Counted from the stretch's first letter, positions 18,141-26,819 are shown. The stretch is 64,000 bases of DNA from Pararhizobium polonicum (GCF_001687365.1 NZ_LGLV01000004.1:434001-498000); one strand, 5' to 3'. Numbers and translations are program-made. Notes: generated from the sequence alone by a model not told the origin.

Positions 18141-19043
18141 GTGAAGATAAAATCCTCATCGCTCACCGATATCGGCCTGACGGCCATTGCACCCGCCATC
18201 TGGGGCAGCACCTATCTGGTGACCACCGAATTCCTGCCGCACGGCTATCCGCTGACGGTCGCCATGCTGCGCGCCCTGCCGGCCGGCATCATCCTTCTGC
18301 TCATTGTCCGGCAGCTGCCGCAGGGCATCTGGTGGGCGCGCAGCCTCATTCTCGGCGCACTCAATTTCTCGTTCTTCTGGGCGATGCTGTTCATCTCGGC
18401 CTACCGCCTGCCGGGTGGCGTGGCGGCGACCGTCGGCGCCATCCAGCCGCTGATCGTCGTCATGCTGGCGCGCATGCTGATCGGTACGCCGGTGCGGATG
18501 CTTGCCATTATCGCAGGCGTCGTCGGCATGGCCGGGGTCGGACTGCTGGTGCTGACGCCCGGTGCGGCACTCGATCCGGTCGGCATCGTCGCCGGGCTGG
18601 CCGGTGCCGTCTCCATGGCTTTTGGCACGGTGCTGACCCGGCACTGGGCGCCACCGGTATCGAGCCTGACCTTCACCGCCTGGCAGCTGACCGCCGGCGG
18701 CCTGCTGCTGCTGCCGGTCGCCCTTCTGTTCGAGCCCAGCCTGCCGGTGCCGACCACGGCCAACATCCTCGGCATCGCCTGGCTCGGGCTGATCGGCGCG
18801 GCGCTCACCTATCTGTTGTGGTTTCGCGGCCTGTCCAGGCTCGAGCCCGCAGCCGTCGCCTCGCTCGGCTTCCTCAGCCCGCTGGTGGCGACGCTGCTCG
18901 GATGGGGCGTGCTCGGCCAGAACCTGACGCCGCTGCAGATGATCGGCATGGTCACCGTACTCGTGAGCGTATGGCTCGGTCAGCGGGCGCAGATGAGACC
19001 GCAGCCAGTTGCATCCGCTGCGGCGGAATCTGTCAGGCCCTAG
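18141..19043 (+). CDS. EamA family (DMT) transporter
   Basis: Ten-helix drug/metabolite exporter of 300 residues with two EamA repeats; the first shows APAIWGSTYLVTTEFLPHGYP, the second GLAGAVSMAFGTVLTRHW and AALTYLLWFRGLSRLEPAAVASLGFLSPLVA, typical of the family. Substrate unknown. Faces the MarR gene with palindromic sites between. Its stop overlaps, on the other strand, the end of a gene remnant (19040-19144). Confidence 0.9.
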   Translation: MKIKSSSLTDIGLTAIAPAIWGSTYLVTTEFLPHGYPLTVAMLRALPAGIILLLIVRQLPQGIWWARSLILGALNFSFFWAMLFISAYRLPGGVAATVGAIQPLIVVMLARMLIGTPVRMLAIIAGVVGMAGVGLLVLTPGAALDPVGIVAGLAGAVSMAFGTVLTRHWAPPVSSLTFTAWQLTAGGLLLLPVALLFEPSLPVPTTANILGIAWLGLIGAALTYLLWFRGLSRLEPAAVASLGFLSPLVATLLGWGVLGQNLTPLQMIGMVTVLVSVWLGQRAQMRPQPVASAAAESVRP

Positions 19044-19144
19044 CGGCCCATTTCCGTTGCCATTGCACGCCTGCCATCTGCTGCCGGGCGGAGCAAAGTG
19101 CCGCCCAGCCAGCCGGTTCCGCCGATGACGCCGACTGTGGTCAA
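19040..19144 (-). pseudogene. Remnant of an NAD(P)-binding Rossmann gene (ProC-like N-terminus)
   Basis: Thirty-four codons beginning TTG, four-base overlap with the aminopeptidase stop (TTGA), read LTTVGVIGGTGWLGGTLLRP and then lose all resemblance, ending at a stop shared with the end of the EamA gene on the other strand. VGVIGGTGWLGG is the dinucleotide-binding start of pyrroline-5-carboxylate reductase-like proteins of rhizobia. The tight overlap suggests an intact gene once followed the aminopeptidase and that a deletion removed all but its first 20 codons. The ProC assignment rests on a short motif only. Confidence 0.6.
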
Positions 19145-20385
19145 GCCCACTCGCCCTTGCGCATGACCGGCACTTTCGCGCCATCGGCCCGCACGCCGTC
19201 GATATCGACCTCGCCGGAGCCGATCATCCAGTCGATATGGATCAGGCTGGAATTGCCGCCCTGCGCCGTGATCTGTTCCTGGGACAGCGAGGCGCCATCG
19301 AGGAAGCATTTCGAGTAGCACTGGCCAAGCGCGATATGACAGGAGGCATTCTCGTCGAACAGCGTGTTGTAGAACAGCACGCCGCTGGCCGAGATTGGTG
19401 AGGAATGCGGCACCAGCGCCACTTCACCGAGGCGCCGCGCGCCCTCGTCCGTATCCAGAACCTTGTTCAGCACCTCTTCGCCCTTCGAAGCCTTGGCCTC
19501 GACGATCCGGCCGCCCTCGAAGCGAACCCGGATATTGTCGATCAGCGTGCCCTGATGCGACAGCGGCTTGGTGCTCGACACATGACCTTCGACCCGCAAC
19601 GCGTGCGGCGTGGTGAAGACTTCCTCGGTCGGGATATTGGGATTGCAGGTGATGCCGTTCTTCGCGGTCGAGGCGCCGCCGTGCCACTCATGGCCATCGG
19701 CGAGACCGACGGTGAGATCCGTACCCGGACCGGTGAAATGCAGCGCCGAGAAGCGCTCGCCGTTCAGCCAGGAGGAACGTTTGGCGAGATTGGCATTGTG
19801 TTCAGCCCAGGCCGCAACGGGATCGGCAACATCGACGCGCGAGGCGGCAAAGATCGCATTGGCGAGCTTTTCGACGGCGACGGCTTCGGTATCGCCGGGA
19901 AACATCTGTCGCGCCCAGGCGGGGTTGGGATAGGAGACGATGTTCCAGTTGATGTCGAAGTTGGAGATTTTCTCCAGCGCCGGCTTATAGGCCATCGACA
20001 TCGCCTTGTTGGCGCGCGCCACCTTGGCCGGGTCCTGCGCCGCCAGCATCATCGGGTTGTCGCCGGAAATGGCCAGACGGGCGGTGTTGCTGCCGAAGGC
20101 CTTGGCCATGCCGTCGTAAAGCCAGCCGCTCGCCTTGTCGAAGCTTTCGTCCGGCGCATGCGCGTAGCGGGCAAGCGTCGTTTCTTCATCCGAGTAGAAT
20201 GTCGTCACCAGCCCGGCACCGGCAATATAGGCATGTTTGGTGATCAGTCGCACCAGCGGCAAAGCCGCGATCGGCGCGGTGATCAGCAGATCCTGCCCGC
20301 GCTCCAGCCGCAAGCCGACCTTGACGGCGACTTCGGCGAGCTTGTCCAGTTTGACGGGATCGATGGAATGGGCGGGAAAGGTCAT
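19141..20385 (-). CDS. M29 family (thermophilic-type) aminopeptidase
   Basis: Metallo-aminopeptidase of 414 residues, cytoplasmic, releasing N-terminal residues from peptides. N-terminal part: LDKLAEVAVKVGLRLERGQDLLITAPI; the C-terminal catalytic domain shows NIPTEEVFTTPHALRVEGHV, RRLGEVALVPHSSPIS, FLDGAS and the closing HIDWMIGSGEVDIDG, which hold the Glu, His and Asp metal ligands. The frame is open to 20505, but MTFPAHSIDPVKL at 20385 matches the family start. Its stop overlaps the remnant of a second gene. Confidence 0.92.
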   Translation of the reverse strand: MTFPAHSIDPVKLDKLAEVAVKVGLRLERGQDLLITAPIAALPLVRLITKHAYIAGAGLVTTFYSDEETTLARYAHAPDESFDKASGWLYDGMAKAFGSNTARLAISGDNPMMLAAQDPAKVARANKAMSMAYKPALEKISNFDINWNIVSYPNPAWARQMFPGDTEAVAVEKLANAIFAASRVDVADPVAAWAEHNANLAKRSSWLNGERFSALHFTGPGTDLTVGLADGHEWHGGASTAKNGITCNPNIPTEEVFTTPHALRVEGHVSSTKPLSHQGTLIDNIRVRFEGGRIVEAKASKGEEVLNKVLDTDEGARRLGEVALVPHSSPISASGVLFYNTLFDENASCHIALGQCYSKCFLDGASLSQEQITAQGGNSSLIHIDWMIGSGEVDIDGVRADGAKVPVMRKGEWA

Positions 20386-20523
20386 GACGTGCCTGTCTGC
20401 TGGATTGATATCAAGCGAAAGACTTAGTGCGCTTTGCGGCGAAATTGAAGATGCATTCGCGCCCGCTACAGCGCCGCGCGTCATCCACGACACGCCAAGG
20501 TTCACTGTAACCCATTATATCTG

Positions 20524-20571
20524 CTGCATAATTTCATCCTTAAACCGATTCCGGTTTAAGGAATTATGCAG
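20524..20571. repeat. Long imperfect palindrome downstream of the metallo-hydrolase gene
   Basis: CTGCATAAT pairs with ATTATGCAG, and inside it TCCTTAAACC pairs with GGTTTAAGGA around GATTCC; four unpaired bases on one side. AT-rich arms ending in ATTATGCAG look like a small palindrome I associate with rhizobial intergenic regions. It starts four bases past the metallo-hydrolase stop and may end or protect that transcript. Confidence 0.6.
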
Positions 20572-20574
20572 TGA

Positions 20575-21462
20575 TCATCGCACGGCAGCGATGACGGTGG
20601 CGATATTGCGCTGGTGAACCTCCTCATAGGGCGCGAAATAAAGGATGGCGCCCGAGGCGATCTCTTCGGCGGCGAAATCCTTCAGCGAGGGGGTGACAGT
20701 GTCTCCCTGCGCAATCGCGCCCGACAGGCGCTCGAGGTAGGTCCGGTTCGCGTCGATCAAGGCCGGACTATATCCGCCCTCAGCAATCCGCGCCCGATCG
20801 CCATGGCTCGGCAGGATCCTTGCGATCGGCAAGGTTCGCATGCGCGCCAGTTCGCCGATATGGGTGGCGATCTCTGCGGCCTCGGAAACATAGGTGGCGG
20901 TATCTTCCAGCGTATCGCCGGCCAGAAGCAGTTTTTCGTCCGGCAGCCAGACGACATTGCCGTCCGCGCTGTGGATTGCGAAATGAAGCAGCTCGACCCG
21001 GCGCCCGCCGACGGTGAGCTCCAGTTTCTCGTCAAACAGCCGTGTCGGCATGACCAGCGGCACAATCGGCGGGTTGGCCGCTTCGATCCTGCCGCGGTTC
21101 TCCTCCAGCTGCTGCGCCGTCAACGACAGGGCGATGATCTCGCAATCGGCGAAGACGGCGTTGCCGGCAATATGGTCCTTGTGCCAGTGGCTGAGCACGA
21201 CGCGGATGGTGCGCACGCCGAGGCCTGTGAGATGCGCGCGGATCGCGGTCGCATGCGCCAGCGAGACATGGGTGTCATAGACCAGCGCTTCACCGCCATC
21301 GACGATGGCATAGGAGGCAACACCCAGCGAATAGGCGCCGTCATCCAGCCAGTTGGGGCCATCGCCATGCAGCCGCCTGCCCTCGACCCGCCCGTCATAA
21401 TAGGCGAAAATTCCGGGATAGGGTTCAAGGATCGAAAGCGTCTCGGTCATCTCAGACATCAT
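20575..21462 (-). CDS. MBL fold metallo-hydrolase
   Basis: Metallo-beta-lactamase-fold hydrolase of 296 residues. The metal motif is LSHWHKDHIAG, followed by LLLAGDTLED (bridging Asp) and a final ILPSHGD histidine, so all usual ligands are present. Substrate unknown. The frame is open to 21498, but ATG at 21462 (MMSEMTETL) has GAGAGGACG just before it, and the upstream ybaK-like gene ends at 21470, eight bases away. It is thus the last gene of a minus-strand run with ybaK and the Spx-like gene. Confidence 0.86.
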   Translation of the reverse strand: MMSEMTETLSILEPYPGIFAYYDGRVEGRRLHGDGPNWLDDGAYSLGVASYAIVDGGEALVYDTHVSLAHATAIRAHLTGLGVRTIRVVLSHWHKDHIAGNAVFADCEIIALSLTAQQLEENRGRIEAANPPIVPLVMPTRLFDEKLELTVGGRRVELLHFAIHSADGNVVWLPDEKLLLAGDTLEDTATYVSEAAEIATHIGELARMRTLPIARILPSHGDRARIAEGGYSPALIDANRTYLERLSGAIAQGDTVTPSLKDFAAEEIASGAILYFAPYEEVHQRNIATVIAAVR

Positions 21463-21469
21463 CGTCCTC

Positions 21470-21943
21470 TCAGGCCACGAGCGAAGCCGCGGCGGCATTC
21501 AGCGCCTTGCGGGCATCATCGGGGGCCAGCCGTACCTGCAGGCCGCGCTGGCCGCCGTTGATATAGACCAGCGGCTCGGCAAGGGCCTGCTCCTCGATCG
21601 CCGTCGGCACCGGCTTCTTCTGTCCGAACGGACTGATGCCGCCGACATGATAGCCGGTCAGCCGCTCGGCCTCGGCCGGCTTCATCATGTTGGCCGACTT
21701 GCCGTGAAAGGCCGCCGCCAGCTTTTTCATGCTGACCTCGCGGTCGGACGGGACGACGACGCAGACCGGCTTGCCGTCCACCTCCGCCATCAAGGTCTTC
21801 AGCACACGGCGCGGCTCTTCGCCAAGGGCCTCGGCCGCCGCCATGCCGATGCGATCCGCTGAAGGATCGTAATCGTAGGTATGAACGGTAAAGGCGGCCC
21901 CGGCCTTGGTCAGCGCAAGTGTCGCCCGCGTGCTTTTCGACAT
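21470..21943 (-). CDS. ybaK: Cys-tRNA(Pro)/Cys-tRNA(Cys) deacylase, YbaK/EbsC type
   Basis: Free-standing editing domain of 157 residues that removes mischarged cysteine from tRNA(Pro). Landmarks are VHTYDYDPSADRIGMAAAEA, RVLKTLMAEVDGKPVCVVVPS with the key lysine, KKLAAAF, and GYHVGGISPFGQKK. Length fits YbaK. It lies three bases after the stop of the Spx-like gene and eight before the metallo-hydrolase gene, so the three probably share a transcript. Confidence 0.92.
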   Translation of the reverse strand: MSKSTRATLALTKAGAAFTVHTYDYDPSADRIGMAAAEALGEEPRRVLKTLMAEVDGKPVCVVVPSDREVSMKKLAAAFHGKSANMMKPAEAERLTGYHVGGISPFGQKKPVPTAIEEQALAEPLVYINGGQRGLQVRLAPDDARKALNAAAASLVA

Positions 21944-21946
21944 GGC

Positions 21947-22297
21947 CTATCCCGGAAACGCGCTTTGATAGACATCCGGCTTGAACCCGGCGATCAGCGT
22001 GCCATCGCGGTCGAGCACCGGCCGCTTGATCATCGACGGCTGGGCGAGCATGAGCGCGATCGCCTTGTCTTCGTTCAGGCCCTGCTTGTCGGCATCCGGC
22101 AGGCTGCGAAACGTCGTGCCGGCGCGGTTGAGCACCGTTTCCCAGCCGAGCGCCGCGCACCAGCGCTGCAGCACCTCTGCCGTGATGCCGGACGCCTTGT
22201 AGTCGTGGAAATCATAGGCGATGCCGTGGCTGTCCAGCCAGGTCCGCGCCTTTTTCATCGTATCGCAGTTCTTGATACCGTAGATCGTCAGGCTCAT
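21947..22297 (-). CDS. ArsC/Spx-like (YffB-type) protein
   Basis: Thioredoxin-fold protein of 116 residues in the Spx/ArsC/YffB family. It begins MSLTIYGIKNCDTMKKARTW with a single cysteine in place of CXXC, and has FHDYKASGIT and SMIKRPVLDRDGTLIAGF, the RP loop of the family. Arsenate reduction is not implied; YffB-type proteins have no firmly known role. It heads the spx-like/ybaK/metallo-hydrolase run. Confidence 0.88.
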   Translation of the reverse strand: MSLTIYGIKNCDTMKKARTWLDSHGIAYDFHDYKASGITAEVLQRWCAALGWETVLNRAGTTFRSLPDADKQGLNEDKAIALMLAQPSMIKRPVLDRDGTLIAGFKPDVYQSAFPG

Positions 22298-22379
22298 GCT
22301 TCATGCCATCCCTTAGCTATCGGCAAGCGGGATAGCATGAAGTGGCAAAACTGCAAACGCCGGGCGAAGCCGCCCGTCG

Positions 22380-23438
22380 TCAGGCTTCCAGCGTTCCCGG
22401 CTTGCGCGCGGCCTTTGCCGGCCCGGCGCAGGCGATCTTCATCAGATTGTCCCGGCGGCGGGCGAAGCGCTGCGACGTGCGGGTGGCGATCAGGCCGGCC
22501 TGGGGAGCATGAAGATCGATCGTGCCGCCTTCGGTGCCCGGCGCGGTGATGATCGTGGCCAGCAGATCGCCGGCCGCGACGGTGTCGCCGATCGTGCGGT
22601 GAAACAGCACGGCGCCCGGTTCTGGCGCGCGGATCATCTCGATATTGTCGAGCGGTGTCGCCTGCCCCCTGAACGGCTCGACGCTGACGGTGTCATCACC
22701 AACGATGCCGCGTCCGGCGAGGAAGCGCCAGAGCCCGTCTGCATCCTTGCGGGCCATGTCTGGATAGACATCGCGCGTGCCGCGCAGTTCGACGGTCACC
22801 GACAGACGGCCAGGCAGCCGCGTTGCCTTTTCAGCGGCTTCATATTTCCAGGCATAGCCGACAGCCTCCTCGAAGGCGCTGCTTTCGCCATCGGCGAGGA
22901 ATACGGCTTCCATGTCGAGTGCCGCGGCCAGATCGGAGGCCTCCGGCCAGAAAGCCTCGTCGATATAGGCATATTGCAGGGATTCGTCGTCGCAATGCAG
23001 ATCGAGAACCAGATCGGCGCCGAGCGCCATATGCAGCAGCTGGCGCTTCAGCCGCTCGGTCGCCGGATAGCGATCGAGATCATCGATCAGCGTCTGCCGA
23101 TCGCCGAGCGCGATCAGCGGGAAGTCTCGGTTGAAATTGGTGCGTGAACCGAGATCGAAGCGGCCCTGCAGCTCGCCGAAATGCGATTGCGCCGTGCCGA
23201 TCGGATTGGCCTGCGGCACGATGGTGATATCGCCACGGATGGCACCCTCGCCCTGCGCCCGGCGCAACCGCTCGCACAGGAAATGCAGGAGTGCTGTCCC
23301 GGGCAGCTCATTGGCATGCAGCGCCGCCTGGATATAGACTTTCGGCGCCGCATCGTCGCTGCCCTTGAACCGGAAGATGGGAAGCCGCCACGCGATGCCG
23401 GGCGTATCTCCGCTGATGACGATCTCCGAAATTTCCAC
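22380..23438 (-). CDS. Succinylglutamate desuccinylase/aspartoacylase family protein
   Basis: Zinc carboxypeptidase-like amidohydrolase of 352 residues. The zinc motif H-x2-E is His41 and Glu44 in QAALHANELPG, with the third ligand in VLDLHCDDES; SRTNFNRDFP is the substrate loop. A C-terminal barrel-like domain (about 265-340, GAVLFHRTIGDTVAAGDLLA) resembles biotinyl/lipoyl folds found in this subgroup. Such enzymes act on N-acyl amino acids or related amides; substrate unknown. It stands alone between intergenic gaps of 80-90 bases. Confidence 0.85.
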   Translation of the reverse strand: MEISEIVISGDTPGIAWRLPIFRFKGSDDAAPKVYIQAALHANELPGTALLHFLCERLRRAQGEGAIRGDITIVPQANPIGTAQSHFGELQGRFDLGSRTNFNRDFPLIALGDRQTLIDDLDRYPATERLKRQLLHMALGADLVLDLHCDDESLQYAYIDEAFWPEASDLAAALDMEAVFLADGESSAFEEAVGYAWKYEAAEKATRLPGRLSVTVELRGTRDVYPDMARKDADGLWRFLAGRGIVGDDTVSVEPFRGQATPLDNIEMIRAPEPGAVLFHRTIGDTVAAGDLLATIITAPGTEGGTIDLHAPQAGLIATRTSQRFARRRDNLMKIACAGPAKAARKPGTLEA

Positions 23439-23525
23439 CGCTTGCTCTTTCCTGAAATGGGCCTAAACGCTGCAACGCTTCTTGCCGGTTCCGGCCCAAA
23501 CTGCAAGCGGCGAATCATAGCCGCA

Positions 23526-24164
23526 TTACCCCAGAAGCGGCCAGCGCCCGAGATATTCATACTCGCCCCGCCCCACCAGACTATGGATCAGGACGAACTC
23601 GCGGACCATCCAGCGAACCGGCTCCGCCAGTTCGCGCTCCGGCACGCTCGCCTCGTCGTATAGCAGCGTCATATGCGGCTTGAAGCGCGGATTGTAGGAA
23701 AAGGTCAGTCCGGCGCTCCACATCTCCTTTGCCAGCTGGACATGCAGATCCATCATCTCCTCGCTGCGCACGCCGCCGGCAAGCACCAGCGGCCGTGCAT
23801 AGCCATTGGCAAAGCTCATGACCCGATCGAACGTCACCTCGAAAGGCATCGCCCTGACGTTCGACATCGCCTCGCACGCCGTGAAGACGACATCTTCGGG
23901 CAGGTGCGGATAGGCGCCGACGCCATTCAGCGAGACATGCATCAGCTGATGCGGACGGACATTCCGCGACAGGCCATGTTCAGCGGATATCCGTCTGCCG
24001 ATTTCAACTGCCTGGAGCGCCGTTTCGCGTTCCGGCACGACGGCGAGAAAGAGATTGCTCTTGACCGTTTCGTCAAATTTCCGCGAGCGCAGGCCGCCCG
24101 CATCGCCGAACGCAAACGACTGCTGATTATGGCGCACGACTTCATTCCCGGCTTTTCCCAGCAT
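23526..24164 (-). CDS. 2'-5' RNA ligase / 2H phosphoesterase family protein
   Basis: Member of the 2H phosphoesterase superfamily, 212 residues. Both His-x-Ser/Thr motifs are present: MHVSLNG and PHMTLLY. Substrates may be RNA 2'-5' bonds or cyclic phosphates. The frame is open to 24212; ATG at 24164 is chosen because GAGG stands eight bases before it, whereas at 24176 the AGGG directly touches the ATG. The N-terminal 30 residues before NLFLAVVPE are less family-like. Confidence 0.82.
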   Translation of the reverse strand: MLGKAGNEVVRHNQQSFAFGDAGGLRSRKFDETVKSNLFLAVVPERETALQAVEIGRRISAEHGLSRNVRPHQLMHVSLNGVGAYPHLPEDVVFTACEAMSNVRAMPFEVTFDRVMSFANGYARPLVLAGGVRSEEMMDLHVQLAKEMWSAGLTFSYNPRFKPHMTLLYDEASVPERELAEPVRWMVREFVLIHSLVGRGEYEYLGRWPLLG

Positions 24165-24336
24165 GGCAGACCTCATCCCTTTTTGAATGACGCCAGTATA
24201 GCCAAGCCGCACTCTCCGTCAAGAACAAATCATGAACATATGAATTTATTCCCATAGCTTGCGACCAGTTTCCGCCGGCAACCGAGACGGCTCCGCCGTC
24301 TTCGCATGGTTTCAAACACGGCAAGAAACGGGTGGC

Positions 24337-24864
24337 ATGGACGCCGAATCTGGACCAAGATCAGGCATGGCTTATATCTACAAGATCATCGCCTCACCGG
24401 TGGGGCAGCTGAAGCTGGTCGCCAGCGGCAAGGGTCTGGCGGCGATCCTTTGGGACAGGGACGATCCGAAACGGGTGCGGCTGGGCCCACTCGATCCCGA
24501 CCCCGCGCATCCCGTCCTGCTTCAGGCGGAGCAGCAGCTGGGCGAGTATTTTGCCGGCAGACGCACCGGCTTCAGCATCGATCTGGACATGGCCGGCACC
24601 GATTTCCAGAAACGCGTCTGGAATGCGCTGCTGACGATCCCGTTCGGCGAAACGCGCAGCTATGCCGATATCGCCCGCCAGATCGGCAGCCCGAAAGCGT
24701 TTCGCGCCATGGGCGCCGCCAATGGCCGAAACCCGATTTCGATCATCGTTCCCTGTCACCGGGCGATCGGGTCGGATGGCACGCTGCACGGCTTTGCCGG
24801 CGGGCTGGATGCCAAGCGATATCTGCTGGCGCTGGAGCGCAAAAGGGAGATGGCTGCTGTATAA
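24337..24864 (+). CDS. ogt: Methylated-DNA--[protein]-cysteine S-methyltransferase (first of a pair)
   Basis: Suicide DNA repair protein that takes the methyl group from O6-methylguanine or O4-methylthymine onto its own cysteine. The C-terminal domain shows FQKRVWNALLTIPFGETRSY, the minor-groove helix with SPKAFRAMGAANGRNP, and the active site IIVPCHRAIGSDG. The N-terminal ribonuclease-like domain covers about residues 12-85. The frame opens at 24259; ATG at 24337 or 24367 are likely starts. A second MGMT-type gene follows after 60 bases. Confidence 0.9.
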   Translation: MDAESGPRSGMAYIYKIIASPVGQLKLVASGKGLAAILWDRDDPKRVRLGPLDPDPAHPVLLQAEQQLGEYFAGRRTGFSIDLDMAGTDFQKRVWNALLTIPFGETRSYADIARQIGSPKAFRAMGAANGRNPISIIVPCHRAIGSDGTLHGFAGGLDAKRYLLALERKREMAAV

Positions 24865-24924
24865 TATGCCCGGCAACGGAAACACATGCGCCACCTCGCG
24901 GATTCGAACGGAAGGAGCAACGGA

Positions 24925-25488
24925 ATGGCTGAAATAGAACACCGGTATCACATCTTCGAAACCGCCGGCGGCTATTGCGGCATCGCCTGGAGCAGCCGCG
25001 GCATATCGCGGTTCCAGCTGCCGACACGCAGCGCCGATGCCACGGAGCGCAACCTGCGGCGGCGCGATCCCACCGCGCAGCCCGCCGATCCGACGCCCGA
25101 GATCAGCCAGGCCATCGCTGCCGCGAAGCGCTATTTTAACGGCGAGAAGATCGATTTTTCCGACTTCCGGCTCGATCTCGAGGGGCAGGAGGATTTCTTC
25201 CGGCAGATCTACGATGCCCTGCGCCGCGTCGGCTGGGGTCATACCACCACCTATGGCACGCTGGCCAAGGAACTCGGCGCCGGCCCGCAAGCCGCCCGCG
25301 ATGTCGGCCAGGCCATGGCCAAGAACCCGGTACCGCTGATCATCCCGTGCCACCGGGTTCTGGCGGCCGGCGGCAAGGTCGGCGGTTTTTCCGCACCCGG
25401 CGGGGCGACCGCCAAGGTCCACATGCTGGAACTGGAAGGCGTGCGGCTCGCTCCACCGGAGCCTGCGCAGCAGTCGCTGCTGCTGTAG
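24925..25488 (+). CDS. Methylated-DNA--[protein]-cysteine S-methyltransferase (second of a pair)
   Basis: Second alkyltransferase, 187 residues, clearly diverged from its neighbour. It has FFRQIYDALRRVGWGHTTTY, a DNA-binding helix with ARDVGQAMAKNPVPL, and the active site IIPCHRVLAAGGKVGGFSAPGG, the longer PCHRV type loop. The N-terminal domain differs in sequence from the first protein, so this is not a recent tandem duplication. AAGGAG before 24925 fixes the start over the upstream ATG at 24886. Probably cotranscribed with the first gene. Confidence 0.88.
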   Translation: MAEIEHRYHIFETAGGYCGIAWSSRGISRFQLPTRSADATERNLRRRDPTAQPADPTPEISQAIAAAKRYFNGEKIDFSDFRLDLEGQEDFFRQIYDALRRVGWGHTTTYGTLAKELGAGPQAARDVGQAMAKNPVPLIIPCHRVLAAGGKVGGFSAPGGATAKVHMLELEGVRLAPPEPAQQSLLL

Positions 25489-25520
25489 CCTGCCTGACCA
25501 CAGGACACGGCCAAGCACAT

Positions 25521-26264
25521 CTAGCGGGCGCCGTCGATGATAAAGCCGCCATCCGGCGTGAGGCTCGAGCCGGTGATGAACTGCGAATCCTTGCTCGCAA
25601 GGAAAAGGACCACTGGCGCGATATCGTCCTCCGGCAAGCCGTATCGAGCAAGTGCGTTGGTCGGCGGCGGCACGTCGGCCTCCGCGCCCCATGTTTCCGC
25701 GACCGGCAGGATATTGTTCACGGTGATCTTGTCGGCGCCCCACTCGCGGGCGGCCGTCCGGGTCAGTGCACGCACCGCCTCTTTTGCCATGTTATAGGGC
25801 GCATAGCCCACCAGGCCGATAATCCCGGCGGGCGACCCGAAATTGATGACCCGTCCTTCCCCGCTGGCCTTGAGATAGGGATAGGCAGCCTGCATCATGC
25901 GCAGATGGGCGATCGGGCCCGTATCGAAGTTGCGCTGCACCTGTTCCACCGAGAGATCGAGGACAGATGAAAACGGCGCGGATGAATCGAACGCATTGTT
26001 CACCAGGATGTCGATCCCGCCATAGGCGGCGGCTACCTTCTCCACTGCCGCCTTGATCTGATCGGCACGGCTGATGTCGCAGACAACGCCCAGCGCGGTC
26101 CCGCCTGCGGCCTCGATGTCAGCGACAACAGCGTTCACATTCGCGGGCGTGAGCGAAAGAACCGCCACCTTCGCGCCCTCCGCCGCCAGCAACTTTGCAG
26201 CGGCACGGCCGATGCCGCGCCCGGCGCCCGTTATGACAGCGACTTTTCCGTCGAGGCGACCCAT
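25521..26264 (-). CDS. SDR family oxidoreductase (HxlR-linked)
   Basis: Classical short-chain dehydrogenase of 247 residues. TGAGRGIG at 12-19 binds the cofactor; NNAFDSSAPF replaces the usual NNAG; catalytic YNMAK is preceded by the serine in NFGSPAG. GGAG six bases before the ATG at 26264 fixes the start; the frame is open to 26504 but overlaps the DoxX gene region. Follows a DoxX-like gene on the same strand, and a HxlR regulator is divergent from that pair. Its leader is identical over 15 bases to that of the ICMT-like gene at 30829. Confidence 0.87.
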   Translation of the reverse strand: MGRLDGKVAVITGAGRGIGRAAAKLLAAEGAKVAVLSLTPANVNAVVADIEAAGGTALGVVCDISRADQIKAAVEKVAAAYGGIDILVNNAFDSSAPFSSVLDLSVEQVQRNFDTGPIAHLRMMQAAYPYLKASGEGRVINFGSPAGIIGLVGYAPYNMAKEAVRALTRTAAREWGADKITVNNILPVAETWGAEADVPPPTNALARYGLPEDDIAPVVLFLASKDSQFITGSSLTPDGGFIIDGAR

Positions 26265-26307
26265 GTTCATCTCCATCCGTTGAAAGGTTGTCGGTGTTTT
26301 CACAGCG

Positions 26308-26697
26308 TCAGCGCACAGCCGCCTGCACGTAGGGCGACGGGATTTCGCGGGCGGCATTCTGGGTGACGAAGGAGGCAGCCAGCAGCGCGAGGCCCACCGC
26401 AGCCGGCAGAGCCCCGCCAGGCTTGCGGACGCCGATATGTGCAAGGCCTGACAACAGCAGATGATAGAACACGCCGGCATAGGCGAGATCGCTGAGCGCG
26501 ACACTGACGCGCGACAGAATGGCCGCCACGGCCAGGAATTTCACCGCAGTGAGGATCGGCACGAGATATCCGGGATAACCAAACCCGACGATCGTCTCCC
26601 GGACCCATTGTTTTTTTACGATGTAGGTAACCGCGGAAGCCAGATAGAGCAGGGACAACAGCGCCGTGCTGATCCAGTAGACATAATTTTCAGACAT
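26308..26697 (-). CDS. DoxX-like membrane protein
   Basis: Four-helix membrane protein of 129 residues: ISTALLSLLYLASAVTYI, a GFGYPGYLVPILTAVKFLAVAAIL pair and GVFYHLLLSGLAHI near GALPAAVGLALLAASF. This matches the DoxX/DoxX-like-2 family, whose members often accompany oxidoreductases and redox regulators. First gene of an operon with the SDR (44 bases apart); faces the HxlR gene. Confidence 0.8.
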   Translation of the reverse strand: MSENYVYWISTALLSLLYLASAVTYIVKKQWVRETIVGFGYPGYLVPILTAVKFLAVAAILSRVSVALSDLAYAGVFYHLLLSGLAHIGVRKPGGALPAAVGLALLAASFVTQNAAREIPSPYVQAAVR

Positions 26698-26712
26698 AGG
26701 ATGTTCCTGATC

Positions 26713-26732
26713 GATGTTGCTTGCGCAACATC
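26713..26732. promoter_or_regulatory. Inverted repeat upstream of the DoxX-like gene
   Basis: GATGTTGC and GCAACATC form a perfect 8-4-8 inverted repeat, 15 bases upstream of the DoxX-like start. Position fits an operator for the divergent HxlR regulator; this is inference. Confidence 0.45.
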
Positions 26733-26819
26733 TCTTTCATCGACTTTGTTGCTTGATCCGGGCGCATCTATTCGCACGCCCACTGTGCAGATTGAAAATG
26801 TCGACTAAGATGGATATAT

